From Echinostoma caproni (Eukaryota > Platyhelminthes > Trematoda > Plagiorchiida > Echinostomatidae), in contig UZAN01040790.1 of NCBI GenBank assembly GCA_900618425.1, positions 1-64,000 on the forward strand: 64,000 bases of DNA, in the 5' to 3' direction. Every line of letters begins with the position of its first letter. Position 1 is the first letter of the stretch. Positions 48,701-58,365 of the stretch are shown here, piece after piece. The notes beneath the pieces are model-generated. The model worked only from the letters and a program-made list of their open reading frames with translations, did no database searches and was not told the DNA's origin. The position numbers and the translations under genes were made by a program.

Positions 48701-51700
48701 TGTCTGTCACAAATATTGTTTATCAGAACAAACAAGGGGATTCTGGAAACAACTGATGCCACACCTCAGTAACTGGAAGTTTACCTTCAGCAAATCATGG
48801 AAAATTACCGGTTATCAACATATATGTATAGGATAAAGAAAGAACACGCTATTGATTGAATGTCACTGATAAGGGCTATTATTGACTGTTTTTTGTGTTG
48901 GTTTGGAAGGAAAATCCTTTCAGCTTATGTGAGCAACATCCGGTGTATATTGAATTTCTTTGACTTTGTCGATATTGCATAGCAATCTCATATCTGTCAG
49001 AATAATAAATCTGGCCAAATTTATCAGTCATTCTACTCTCGGTTATCAAACGGAAAACTGAACTCTGAATTACTTAAACACCCAATTCCAGGTAACCACA
49101 GATATTGATAAAGTGACCATTCTTGTTTCGAGTAGAGCATCATGCACCGCATTCATTTAAAGCACTCTTTAATGGTCCCATCAATTAGGAATGACCCTAC
49201 AAAAATGACTGATTTAGAGGTGAATTTATGAAAAGCATCATGCTTATTATCATCTTTGGGAAACAATAAAAATACAATTTTGTTTTCAAGAAATTTCTCC
49301 CCGGGTGAATGGAATTAGAAGTGTTAAAGTTATTGTTTGGCAGATCTGAAGTTTATATGTTGATCGTGAAACGTTCAGTAGCGATTAGTAATATCGATCG
49401 GACTCGTGTGGTACCCTGACTTCTATTGGACTTATTCCCACCGAGGCTTAGCGTTTTGAGCCTCATTCAATGGAATGAATGTGCTATTGCCCCACATCAG
49501 ACGCAACAGACCTGTGATAGTATTCACCTACGTTTTCGCTTCTGTTAATAGAATGCTATTCGAATGTACGAATTATCGATTTCAATGACGACCATTGCTA
49601 GTGCATCAGCTAATGTACAATGTAACCTCAGGAGAAAAAATCTCAAAAATAAATGCATAATAGTGACTCGTAAGTTTAAAACATGTTTTTGTTTCATTTT
49701 TTTTTCTAACACCCTTTATGCCCTTGTTTATTTTTGAGCCCTTGCGCCCGTCATTTTGGTACGGGGTCCACCGAATTGCCAGTCAAATCCCATTTTTAAA
49801 TTTACTTTAATGCATTCCTCACTCTCACCTCTGACGATCACTCTCACAGTGGCAAAGTTATCGCTGTTTCCAACTGGAAAATGTTTCCGATTGAATTCAG
49901 ATTCGGGCTGTTGGGTAGTAATTGAATGACTTTTGAACTTGCCAAATCAGACTGTAAAAATCTAAAAACAAGGTATTTAAGTTCAAATAATAATATGATA
50001 AACTTCGCATGATCCATGGCATGGAGCGTCATCTTGGAAAGGGTATGACCTTTTGTTACCCAACTCATCAGGTGGGACGAATACTTACATTTTATCGCTA
50101 GCGAAATGAATTTATTTGGAAAACTATGTCCANCATTATCAGCTTGGTTTCATTCGTGCTCGTCAACCATCACAATAAATAGAAATTCAAACGGACGACG
50201 GATGAAATTTGAATTTTTTTAACCAAATCAATACACGCCCTCCTCAATTGTTGAGCCTTTCATAGCAGCTTTATATCAGTTGACCTCAGCTGAAATTCAA
50301 ATTTGGCCAGCGTTTTCCGAATGATGTCACACGAAAATTACGGTTAATCCAACGAGACCGCCCTCAATATTGGTTGTTTGCAGATGTTCTCCACCACGAC
50401 CGTGCTTAATTTTGTTTCATTATGGTCGGTTTTCCTCCTCCGTATTGCAGCCTTGCAGGAGAAATACCCTGGATTATGCCATAAACTTCGCCCATGTTTA
50501 CATCCAATCACCTGGATTATTCTGGAACGGAAACATCGAATTTGCGCGCCTCTCGAATACGTTGCCTTTTGGCTTCACTTATGCACGAAAACTTTTGAAT
50601 GTGTGATCCGCTTCAGGAATTGTGCGACATTACAAAACGCTCAGTTCGGAGAGCCAAACTCCTTGAGGTCGACTTTTGAACTTCAATTTTCCAGTCATAG
50701 GGGCTACATTTGTACTCTTTTCTTGATGGCAGATTGTATATAAGCAGTTCCTAGATGAATAATTTGTTGATTTATTTAAGTTAAAAAGCTACCTTTTATT
50801 GATTTATTAGACAGAATGAATTGTAAGGCCGCTGTGCACCGAATATTTTCTAATTCTGAGCTGCAACTTGAGAATCACTGTCAATCTCTTCGTGACACCC
50901 AAGGTGGCGCTAGTTCAAATAGTGAAACAAGATAATTGAAAACATTGCAGTGGGAGATAAAGTTCGGAATAGATTCACGATACTGATCAAACTTATTTGT
51001 GGATACTTTGAGCAATATCGTTGCGTCAAAATAATTTTTCTTCTATCTCTGTCTCAAGACTGAATCCAACTACATGTGTCGATAGGAATGACAAGGGAGT
51101 TCCTAGGATTCTGTGTTATTTCGGGAGAAATCAATCTTACTCGGATTATCTTCAATCTCCACCCTAAGAACCACCTGGTTCAGTCCCCGCAATGGACTAA
51201 AAACTTATAAAGGGATTCCCAAACTGCGTGCCCCTGAAGGACTTATCAGGTTTGAACTTGATCAGCTGCGTCAGGTACGCTCTACTGACGTATTAATTAT
51301 CCATACTATATATGGTTGGGCACATACAAGGAACAATCGACCTCTGTATTCTGACCAGAAAGATGGACAATTTAAAATGAAATCACGCCGTAGGCTGCAA
51401 GCTTAATTCACCTGCACTTCACACAAATTGGCCACTTCCCATTCGAACGAGGGCCACATGAGAAGTGTGCTACGAACAAGTCTCGTGCATACGCTCGCAA
51501 CCACTCACTGACCAACAAACAATCCGTGTGTGATATATGCAGAGGTCACGCATACACTGTTGTCCAGCACGCAGATTGATCATTATCTCCTCTATTTCAT
51601 GATATCGAACAAACACCGGGTGAGTGACAGCTATTCTTTTTCACACCGATATCCACGTCCTTGTACTGCTAGGACTGTCACCATGATTCGATGCAACGGA

Positions 51701-53009
51701 TGGCACTGGGGCTGAATGAATATAAACACAGAATCTGGAAAATCCAATACGAAACTACTGCACAGACTACAATGAGGATATATCAATGACTGATTCAATC
51801 TATATCCTCGTTGCGAGCATATCAAAGATTTTGTACTTCACTGGTTTCACCAGGCTCGTAGACTTTTCGTGAAGCGAGGTCAGCATTAGAACAGCAGCAT
51901 TAGAACAACCACCATCACCACCACCATCACAGCACCACCACCACCAGCAACAGCAATATGAACAATTTCTATAAAACTGTCATCTAGCAAAGTTTTTCTC
52001 TTGTTAATAGCAAAGTGCAGAATGACAACTCCATAATGTATGTGAACTCAGTGACCCATGCTCGAATAGACTAGACGAAAAATCCAGATGATGGAGTGAT
52101 TTGGGATAGATTTGAGGGAAAGATCACTTCGAATCCCAAGGTCGAAATAACGAACTAACACCGATCAGAGAATAGGTGCTGTTAGGACTGCAGGATGCAG
52201 AATACGAGGTCTTCAACGAGACGTTCCTTAATAACGTGGTGGTGATTTCAATCAGTCCTAGCATAAACTTATTATTCATCTACACATAGCCAGAGTGACC
52301 TGGGTGTCTCGGGTTCAAACCGCCGCCCATCTTCCGTATATCTGTATTTTTCCCAGGCAGCCTTTGTATGGCTGCAGCCCCCTTCCTGAAAGTTGACCGT
52401 ACTTTTGCATATTCAGTAAACAGGAAAAGGAAGTAAAAAGACATTAATTTATTTTGTTTTTTGTTTTGTTTTGTTTCTGTTTTAACTCCAACACAACTAA
52501 GTAACTTTCCTTATTCATTTATTTCAAATGATAACCTTTTCACTAGCAGCTTCCATCTTCTTGAACATGTTTTTTTTAATCAGATGCTCAATAAAAAGGA
52601 TACGAACGAACAGAAGAAAACCAGTAAACGAAATGCTGACCTGAACCCCCTCCACCCGGCCACCGAAAATTGTTCCGGTCTCCACGNCTCCACGGAAATC
52701 ACTATAGACGAAACAGAAACAGAGAAGACACATACGCCTTCGACTTCAGAGAGGGTTATTGTGTGCAAGACAAGTACAAATAGCCAGCAAATATCATCTT
52801 CATCACCGTACGGCAAGATACAGAGAAGTATTCACGACACAAATTTGTTACTTGTCAGCAGACAAATTTCCAGCCTGAAATTTCCGCATAACTGTTTCGA
52901 CATTTGTTTCGAGCTTGTACCTGACAGGCTCGGTTTAAAGTCGGCGCCAACGAACAGAAGCGTCGCTCGGTTTCTCCAATACATCTCGACACTGCAATTG
53001 GGCAGTTGA
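39587..53009 (+). CDS. Multi-exon gene candidate, function unknown
   Basis: A chain of exons keeps one reading frame. Proposed exons are 39587/39629-39702 (starts at one of two ATGs, ends phase 2), 40586-40790 (ends phase 0), 41248-41499, 42913-43103 (ends phase 2), 43709-43853, possibly 46150-46248, 51107-51274, 51575-51619 and 52584-53009 with TGA. AATAAA follows at 53090-53095. The best splice pairs bound 42913-43103 (tgttttcactag ... AA|GTAAGC) and 43709-43853 (gcacacag ... CAG|GTAAAG), whose phases match (2 then 1). The protein starts basic, has a hydrophobic/acidic middle (VEKLFKLVMTDLGFLQDAIE), a cysteine pair CKRCDTEVEQ, and a Ser/Thr/Lys-rich, probably disordered C-terminus. I recognise no family. 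Exon order is inference; it could be two genes. Introns carry SINE copy 4, a family D repeat and a dead Tc1 element. Confidence 0.45.
40586..40790 (+). CDS. Proposed exon 2
   Basis: After 'aatccactttag', 205 bp are open to CACG|GTATCA. It reads GQRIIVCNESNKLQIVEKLF, then a hydrophobic/acidic segment with FLQDAIESILFPIYIGDIP. It ends in phase 0, which fits the next exon at 41248. Confidence 0.48.
41248..41499 (+). CDS. Proposed exon 3
   Basis: Acceptor 'tatcgcattcag'. The frame contains LPVDTLVYLYIRLYEKFVTK. The donor used here, GAC|GTAGAG (41500), is weak but keeps phase 0. Without it the frame stops at TAA (41512-41514), so this could instead be a terminal exon. Confidence 0.42.
41785..41794 (+). 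repeat. Left target-site duplication of SINE copy 4
   Basis: TATTTGTTTT, repeated at 41980-41989. It is short and T-rich, so less certain than those of copies 2 and 3. Confidence 0.55.
41795..41979 (+). mobile_element. Hammerhead-ribozyme tRNA SINE, copy 4 (simple form, intronic)
   Basis: At about 185 bp this is the minimal version. It has A box TAGCTCAAGAG (41818-41828), B box GATTCGAGTCC (41861-41871), the ribozyme at 41893-41937, and a tail ending 'tatcacaaacattttcg'. There is no inverted 5' block and no leader. It lies in the proposed intron 41500-42912, in the same orientation as the host gene. Confidence 0.82.
41893..41937 (+). ncRNA. Hammerhead ribozyme, copy 4, one core substitution
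   Basis: CTGATGA (41899-41905), stem II GTCC/GGAC with loop TAAACA, stem III CAG/CTG and GTC (cleavage after 41931) are intact. Stem I is GCACTA/CAGTGC, with a mismatch next to the core. The GAAA strand reads AAAA, so the conserved G that serves in catalysis is lost. This is the best-preserved core but is still expected to be inactive. Confidence 0.82.
41980..41989 (+). repeat. Right target-site duplication of SINE copy 4
   Basis: Identical to 41785-41794. Confidence 0.55.
42913..43103 (+). CDS. Proposed exon 4
   Basis: 191 bp between 'tgttttcactag' and AA|GTAAGC. It is open throughout in one frame (LDATVIRHDTFCERKVNIRL, then LAWYYLMTPKQLKIDKRV). One of the two best-supported exons in the window. 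Confidence 0.58.
43709..43853 (+). CDS. Proposed exon 5
   Basis: Acceptor 'tcgcacacag', donor CAG|GTAAAG. The first base completes the lysine codon left by exon 4. The frame reads YVLIDEFPGFNCLQKLRKTS to KKCKRCDTEVEQ. A CXXC pair and charged residues are visible. An alternative acceptor at 43734 would be out of phase with exon 4. Confidence 0.58.
43860..45228. other. Intron sequence; nothing recognised
   Basis: Lies inside the long intron after proposed exon 5. The minus-strand frame at 44255-44494 has no splice or motif support. Confidence 0.4.
45229..45417 (-). CDS. Possible minus-strand exon inside the plus-strand gene
   Basis: Read on the minus strand, a frame (RIALPMELWNRLKADFPVLC, then KFIESMCFIRDGPKFYTAFL) ends at a reasonable donor, CAG|GTTTGC. 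The acceptor end is weak. Composition looks protein-like but I recognise no family. If real, it is nested antisense in the gene above. Confidence 0.3.
46150..46248 (+). CDS. Possible exon 6
   Basis: Between 'caccaaatcag' and AGG|GTAATC, 99 bp are open in phase 0 to 0, so it can be included or skipped without a frame change. It reads IKSIGIEVHPESESAMFDPM near its end. The acceptor has a poor pyrimidine tract. Confidence 0.32.
46606..46636 (+). repeat. (AGTG)n microsatellite
   Basis: About seven GAGT units with one substitution. Confidence 0.9.
48672..48692 (+). promoter_or_regulatory. Possible recursive splice site (ratchet point)
   Basis: 'tttttaaatttcAG' is followed at once by 'GTAAGTataaa'. 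A good 3' splice site thus abuts a consensus 5' splice site with no exon between. This is the signature of recursive splicing sites in long fly and vertebrate introns. It lies near the middle of the proposed intron 46249-51106. The match could be chance. Confidence 0.3.
49345..49640 (+). repeat. Dispersed repeat, family D, copy 2
   Basis: The first part matches the 27600 repeat ('tatatgttg', 'cgttcagtagc'). The second part matches 483-650 ('gctattgccccacatcagac', 'cattgctagtgcatcag'). This copy links the two regions into one family. It lies in a proposed intron. Confidence 0.55.
49840..50080 (-). pseudogene. Tc1/mariner transposase fragment
   Basis: On the minus strand one frame reads FQDDAPCHGS, the block around the second catalytic aspartate of Tc1/mariner transposases (usually QDNAPCH). 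About 38 codons on, another frame reads IQLLPNSPNLNSIGNIFQ, the SPDLNPIE block. The third catalytic acid in that block is N here, and a frameshift and stops separate the two motifs, so the gene is dead. No terminal inverted repeats were identified. Confidence 0.75.
50384..50743 (+). CDS. Possible exon of unclear frame
   Basis: 'tggttgtttgcag' and a second acceptor-like site, 'ttttcctcctccgtattgcag' (about 50452), precede sequence open in two frames. One reads ITWIILERKHRICAPLEY, the other TLDYAINFAHVYIQSPGLFW. The second looks more natural but has only a weak donor (AAT|GTGTGA). It could belong to the 39.6-53 kb gene. Single undetermined base at 50133. Confidence 0.25.
   Translation: MFSTTTVLNFVSLWSVFLLRIAALQEKYPGLCHKLRPCLHPITWIILERKHRICAPLEYVAFWLHLCTKTFECVIRFRNCATLQNAQFGEPNSLRSTFELQFSSHRGYICTLFLMADCI
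51107..51274 (+). CDS. Proposed exon 7
   Basis: Acceptor 'gagttcctag', donor CAG|GTACGC, 168 bp, phase 0 to 0. It reads SILLGLSSISTLRTTWFSPR to KLRAPEGLIRFELDQLRQ. An in-frame TAG lies just before the acceptor, consistent with an intron boundary. Confidence 0.45.
51575..51619 (+). CDS. Possible 45-bp microexon
   Basis: Acceptor 'tgtccagcacgcag', donor CGG|GTGAGT; phase 0 to 0; reads IDHYLLYFMISNKHR. It fits between 51274 and 52584. Confidence 0.35.
51904..51960 (+). repeat. (CAC/CAT)n-rich stretch
   Basis: Imperfect trinucleotide repeats of CAC, CAT and CAG. Confidence 0.7.
52584..53009 (+). CDS. Proposed terminal exon
   Basis: Acceptor 'gttttttttaatcag' opens 141 codons to TGA, and AATAAA lies 80 bp downstream (53090-53095). 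The product is hydrophilic and Lys/Thr/Ser/Glu-rich (NKKDTNEQKKTSKRNAD, STEITIDETETEKTHTPST). Its last third is more ordered-looking (FDICFELVPDRLGLKS). It contains one undetermined base at 52687. It could also belong to a separate gene. Confidence 0.48.
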   Translation: MLNKKDTNEQKKTSKRNADLNPLHPATENCSGLHXSTEITIDETETEKTHTPSTSERVIVCKTSTNSQQISSSSPYGKIQRSIHDTNLLLVSRQISSLKFPHNCFDICFELVPDRLGLKSAPTNRSVARFLQYISTLQLGS

Positions 53010-53095
53010 GCCACCCGGTCGGTGTGGTGCAGAAAGTTTTGTGTAGTTGTCAGTGTTCAGAAGATATACAACTCCTCTATTTCGGGGTAAATAAA

Positions 53096-54532
53096 AGGCA
53101 TTTGCGCATGTACATGCCCCGATTGTCTGGTTGACAGTTGTGACAAGGATCCGAGGGCAAAACGCCCGCCTGACCGAGAACAGCACGGGTCTTGGAAAGT
53201 GTGTTTATGTGTGGGGGGGATCACATCAGCTCGGTGAACGAAAGAGCAGGATAACAAATTTGTCTTTTACCCCTTCGTTTTCTTGAATACAGCCGATAGG
53301 CAAGACAGGTGAGAATCCGAGGGTCCTATCTTTCAGGGAAAGACTGTCAAATGAAGATGTTTAAGAAGAGTGAAGTTCCGACTAGCTGGAGAAACTTTGA
53401 AGTCAGTTTACTGCCGGTAAATACTACTAAAATGTGTGATCCACAAAGTACAACAGATGCTGATTTAGGCCCTACCCACCCATGTTAAACAACAGTTGAG
53501 TAGCGGATTTCGGTAAAGATCTTTTGTCGGTTGAAAATCTTTGATCCAAGCACAACAATTTCTTCCGCATTCTCCCATTTTCGTATTTGTCATGTTTACT
53601 ACAGACTGTACGGGGGGGGGAGTGTTAGGTCACACTCCGCATGGGTTTGTCCATGGAGTCGAGAGGAACGGGGATCCCTCGTGGCTGTTTTGGAATCTCT
53701 CAACGGGACAGCTAAATACGTGACCTCTACTCCAAAGCTCTCTACTATCAACTTCTTTTGGTTACTATACTGAAACAATGGTTCCTAATATTAGAGATTT
53801 TCGCAAGTTCGAGTCCAGGTTGAAAACTAAAATAGTGGTGGGTTTCAAATGCCAATGCCCTCCTTTCAGCTGCACTGTCATTGCTTCCTCTTGAGCTCAG
53901 AGAAACATTTTACATTATTTTCTGAGCCTTTTAATAAGGAATAAAACGTGAATCCTGCCTGACGAGAAGACTTCCGCAAACAGAAGAAAACTTCCCAACC
54001 TGTTCACAAAAAATATTGAATTCGTAGATTTTGAAACATTAAACGACTTCAACACATCGGACGGTAGGGATTCTAAATAAATAACAAACGAAATAATAAT
54101 TTGCAGATTAAATGAACGCCATCATGCTGCAGTTTGTAGTTCTCAACTACACTATCATCACTATCATCAGTATCTTAGATACCACGTTCCACGCAAATCT
54201 ACAGTAGACCTCTTCTAAAAATTTGAGCGTAATGTGTAAGCCGATTAGGAGTATTGAGCAACTGATTCGTTCCAGCTGGAACTCATCTTTTGTGTCCCTG
54301 GCCGAACTCAAATTGCGAAACTTCTGGCTGTGAGACAAACACAGCATTCTCAAGCTTGCTTCCAAATGTTTATTATTATATTTTATGAACCCTGAAACAG
54401 CTCTTAGGCCTATTTGTACACCTATTGGAAGAGTTGAGTGAAACATATGGGTTTCACGAAAAAATAGCCGAGGGAACTTATTCCTAGGTGCTCAAATCGC
54501 AAACTTAACTAAAACCGAATTGTTGTAACCTT
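53096..54532. other. No supported gene
   Basis: Contains an eight-base G run near 53613 and a 99-codon minus-strand frame (54147-54446) with no motif or splice support. Confidence 0.4.
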
Positions 54533-55025
54533 GAGATAGACGATTAGCCTGAACCGTGACCCAAACGATACATGCGGCAGTACTGACCACGAACAGAGAA
54601 CGTACCGACCCAGCGACCGAGTGAACAGTACACGACTTCGCCCGACTGCAGTACCCAGAGCAATTTCTAAAAGAGAACCGGAAAAAACGTCCCACGAGAG
54701 TAATACAATCCTCGAGCCCGACCAGAGATAAGACCGAAGACAGGTTTTCAGAAGAGGTTGTATATTTGACTCAACCAAAAAAGTGAAGGCTGTGAACAGC
54801 CAGTCTGTTTATATTTGGGATCGGCTAGCAATGACCTTGGAGATTAGTTTGAAAGTAGACAGCCATGAAGAAACGGACCGATATCGGGATCGAATATGGC
54901 CAGTGGTGTGGTATAAAGATTTTCCAGTGCGAAAATTTGGAAATTCAAATTTTATAATAATATTTAGGAAAAATAGAGGAAATTAATCTTTTTTATAGAG
55001 AAAAGTGATCTTTTCTCTATTATTA
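54533..55025 (+). repeat. Dispersed repeat, family Y, copy 2
   Basis: Homologous to 8727-9385 along both blocks, lacking about 150 bp of the middle. It ends in 'atagagaaaa' and 'ttttctctat', a hairpin with changes on both arms relative to copy 1. Confidence 0.7.
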
Positions 55026-55179
55026 TTTCAGTTGTTTTGACTATCTTTCAAATTGCACCCTCTCACGCAATCCTCAGTTAACCCAGTCAACCATACACTC
55101 GGAAATCAGCAAGGACTCTAATTTTGCTCTCATCAGAGCTCATCAGTAGCGCAAATACATCTGAGGATGACAACTGAAG

Positions 55180-55310
55180 AAAATTGAGTTGGCTACTCCG
55201 GTCAGTCCGGGCATGGACTATTTGGCACTGTGGTAACAAGCGCGCTAGCCATGCACTGCGTCCGGAGTATAAGTCCCTGATGAGACGATGGATTTGCACT
55301 ACTTACGTGT
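55180..55310 (+). repeat. Possible tRNA-like fragment
   Basis: 'gtccggagtataagtccctg' near 55260 follows 'gtggtaacaagcgcgctagc'. This resembles the D-arm to T-arm span of a tRNA-derived SINE, in degraded form. Confidence 0.3.
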
Positions 55311-55610
55311 CATAACAATAGAAGGACTCTATTCCACTGCGATTCCAGGGTTGGTGTATGATTGACTGGATCAGCTGATGATGATGAAGTCTGATAGATA
55401 GTCAGTTCAAACCGATATCACTCAGCTCATACCACTACTCACAAGTAATGTGAATCAAAACGGAAATCAGCGCACAACTGCGGTCTCGTGACTATTGGGG
55501 CTAAGGTACCTCTTGCACCGCTCACACAGAGAGATATTCAGCAACTTGTGATCTCTATTCTCCTCACAATGGGCCGAGACTCTCTCTCTCCAAAAACTAA
55601 TTCCTGTCAG

Positions 55611-57649
55611 CATTTGTCATGGAACTCATACCGAATTTATGTTCCTTTCTCATGGACAGGAAATCCGTCACATCTTTATTGTGTCACTGATTACTACTGC
55701 GTGAGCACAGCAAATTCAGGTTGGTGGTGCTCACAACACAAGGCCGAGTTTGGTGATATACGTGTCCATTATTATTAGAGAACTCAAGGTATTCAGAGTT
55801 TCAGTCAATGGCCTCTGAATAATCCAATAGCAGGGAAATGAAAAGAAAAGGACTGCATGGCTCATCATATTCTCTCACTATCAGCAATCAAAACTAAGTG
55901 CTTCATATTTTGAGTGAAACAATCCTACGTAGATCATACCCGGTAGAACAGGAATTCATTTTTACATCCTCTGGTCGGTGACTCCTCACGTTTTATGCAC
56001 TTTTGTTTCCAGATACAATTGAACACTGCATGGACTACAGATGATGTGTACTTACCAAATCTTAATGGTAAACATATGCTAGATAGCTGCAACAAAACTG
56101 CCGAGTGGAATAGATCTACTTCTACACACGCCCGGGCAAATTGACCTCAAGCTCCATTCTCTCAATCAACCAACCGTCTAATCACGAACAACAAGTGAAT
56201 TCCTCCCCCCTGCAAAGACATCCTTCGTTTCTCAGGGACTATAGTATGCAGGGTCACGAATAAGTGGTTGAACGGTTGAACGCGTTCCGTAGGTCTATCG
56301 CATTTCCGTTTTCTGTCGTTATCGAGACATCCGCATAGTTGAGTGAACGTGCAACATCCTCGTGGGAATTTGAACAGCTGTTCTATATGACGAGCAATCG
56401 AGGACTGGTGGGAACAAACGTTCACTTGTGTAGGAACAGACTCTAAAACCTTGCCTGTTCATTTGCAGGTTTCAATTTGACATCTCTGTGGAATTGATTG
56501 AGGAGAAATAAATTGGGTGGAACATGAATTGTCATTCTGTTCTACAATGAAAGTGGTTTCATTCTTCTGTCGGTTTCTGTGGGTTTGGAATAAACAGTTT
56601 TGACGCGCTGTTATGCAATACACACTTGTTTTCATTCAGGTCCAAATAAGCAGTTTGAAATAGTGGCGAACGATTCAGGTAGCTCAACCTGTATGGCACT
56701 GCAAGCACAATGCCATTCCCGNNNNNNNNNNNNNNNNNNNNNNNNNNNNNNNNNNNNNNNNNNNNNNNNNNNNNNNNNNNNNNNNNNNNNNNNNNNNNNN
56801 NNNNNNNNNNNNNNNNNNNNNNNNNNNNNNNNNNNNNNNNNNNNNNNNNNNNNNNNNNNNNNNNNNNNNNNNNNNNNNNNNNNNNNNNNNNNNNNNNNNN
56901 NNNNNNNNNNNNNNNNNNNNNNNNNNNNNNNNNNNNNNNNNNNNNNNNNNNNNNNNNNNNNNNNNNNNNNNNNNNNNNNNNNNNNNNNNNNNNNNNNNNN
57001 NNNNNNNNNNNNNNNNNNNNNNNNNNNNNNNNNNNNNNNNNNNNNNNNNNNNNNNNNNNNNNNNNNNNNNNNNNNNNNNNNNNNNNNNNNNNNNNNNNNN
57101 NNNNNNNNNNNNNNNNNNNNNNNNNNNNNNNNNNNNNNNNNNNNNNNNNNNNNNNNNNNNNNNNNNNNNNNNNNNNNNNNNNNNNNNNNNNNNNNNNNNN
57201 NNNNNNNNNNNNNNNNNNNNNNNNNNNNNNNNNNNNNNNNNNNNNNNNNNNNNNNNNNNNNNNNNNNNNNNNNNNNNNNNNNNNNNNNNNNNNNNNNNNN
57301 NNNNNNNNNNNNNNNNNNNNNNNNNNNNNNNNNNNNNNNNNNNNNNNNNNNNNNNNNNNNNNNNNNNNNNNNNNNNNNNNNNNNNNNNNNNNNNNNNNNN
57401 NNNNNNNNNNNNNNNNNNNNNNNNNNNNNNNNNNNNNNNNNNNNNNNNNNNNNNNNNNNNNNNNNNNNNNNNNNNNNNNNNNNNNNNNNNNNNNNNNNNN
57501 NNNNNNNNNNNNNNNNNNNNNNNNNNNNNNNNNNNNNNNNNNNNNNNNNNNNNNNNNNNNNNNNNNNNNNNNNNNNNNNNNNNNNNGCCTCTGCCTTGTT
57601 CGAAGGTTACCCAGGCAAGGAACCACGACGATCAATCCCTAAGCGTTAA
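55611..57649 (+). CDS. Partial gene crossing an assembly gap
   Basis: Exon A, 55611-55719, has acceptor 'aactaattcctgtcag' and donor CAG|GTTGGT, phase 0 in and 1 out; it reads YRIYVPFSWTGNPSHLYCVT. Exon B starts at 56640 after a strong acceptor, 'cacttgttttcattcag'. Its two leading bases complete the split codon, and it reads GPNKQFEIVANDSGSSTCMA until the Ns at 56722. After the gap, 57587-57649 is open and reads ASALFEGYPGKEPRRSIPKR before TAA. Whether this last piece belongs to the same exon is unknown. Cysteines and aromatics suggest an extracellular or secreted domain, but I recognise no family. Confidence 0.42.
56722..57586. other. Assembly gap (Ns)
   Basis: 865 undetermined bases. Long frames across it on both strands are artefacts except where flanking sequence supports an exon. 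Confidence 0.99.
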
Positions 57650-58178
57650 GACGACGGCTATTGGAGAACAAAGTTCAAAAGAGTCAAAACCTTTCAACGG
57701 TACTGAATTTTCTGGTACGTCTTGAAAACATGTCTGAACCGGCCAGGACAAATATCGTCTCATCCATCTGCAAACACTGGATAGAATAAGACGAACTAAT
57801 TGACACCTATTGCGATGTCCGTATCACGCTCACATTCAAGACAGAGAAGAGGAAATTTCATTTAGTTCGTTTCCTCATCTCCGTGCTACTTTCATGTCAT
57901 GCGAATACATCATTGCAAATAGTTCATTCGCTTCGATTAATTTTAGTTCGGTTAATTCGGTTCACTATACAATGGGCTCAGTTGTCCCGTTTGATCCACT
58001 GTTATCATGACCGGGATAAGACGAGGCCAGAAAATCACACTCCGTGGCCTTTTCAGCCACAAACCCGTTTGTAGCTCTAATTGGTATGATTTTTTTTTCG
58101 TTGTTAGTATTTCACATTTCACTTGATATTTCACGCATATCCTCTGTCCCTGTGTTTCTCCCGCCTACTGGTTTGCAG
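57650..58178. other. No supported gene; probable intron end
   Basis: Pyrimidine-rich towards its end (58081-58178), leading into a strong 3' splice site. Confidence 0.4.
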
Positions 58179-58362
58179 AAAACAGCTGTTATCCGCAAAA
58201 CTGGAAAGAAAATATCACGTTCTTGTACTGGACGCAATATCTTTTACCTTCCTCATTGTGAATTTTACGAAATATTGCACAACTATGTAATCATTTTACA
58301 GGCATCACCAAAGCAAGCGCCTTCCTGTTTTGCACTGAATATTATGTCCACCAGGGATGAAT
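58179..58362 (+). CDS. Probable terminal exon, frame undecided
   Basis: The best 3' splice site in the window: a long pyrimidine tract (ctctgtccctgtgtttctcc...) ending 'ggtttgcag'. One frame stops at TAA inside 'gatgAATAAA', so its stop overlaps a poly(A) signal at 58360-58365; it reads KTAVIRKTGKKISRSCTGR. Another frame reads KQLLSAKLERKYHVLVLDAI, then a hydrophobic stretch, and stops at about 58290. The second looks more protein-like. The exon boundary is better supported than the product. Confidence 0.45.
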
Positions 58363-58365
58363 AAA

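Noticed and set aside
56559..57649. Frames of 310-358 codons over the second gap
   Set aside because: Length is due to Ns. Only the flanking plus-strand segments with splice support were kept.
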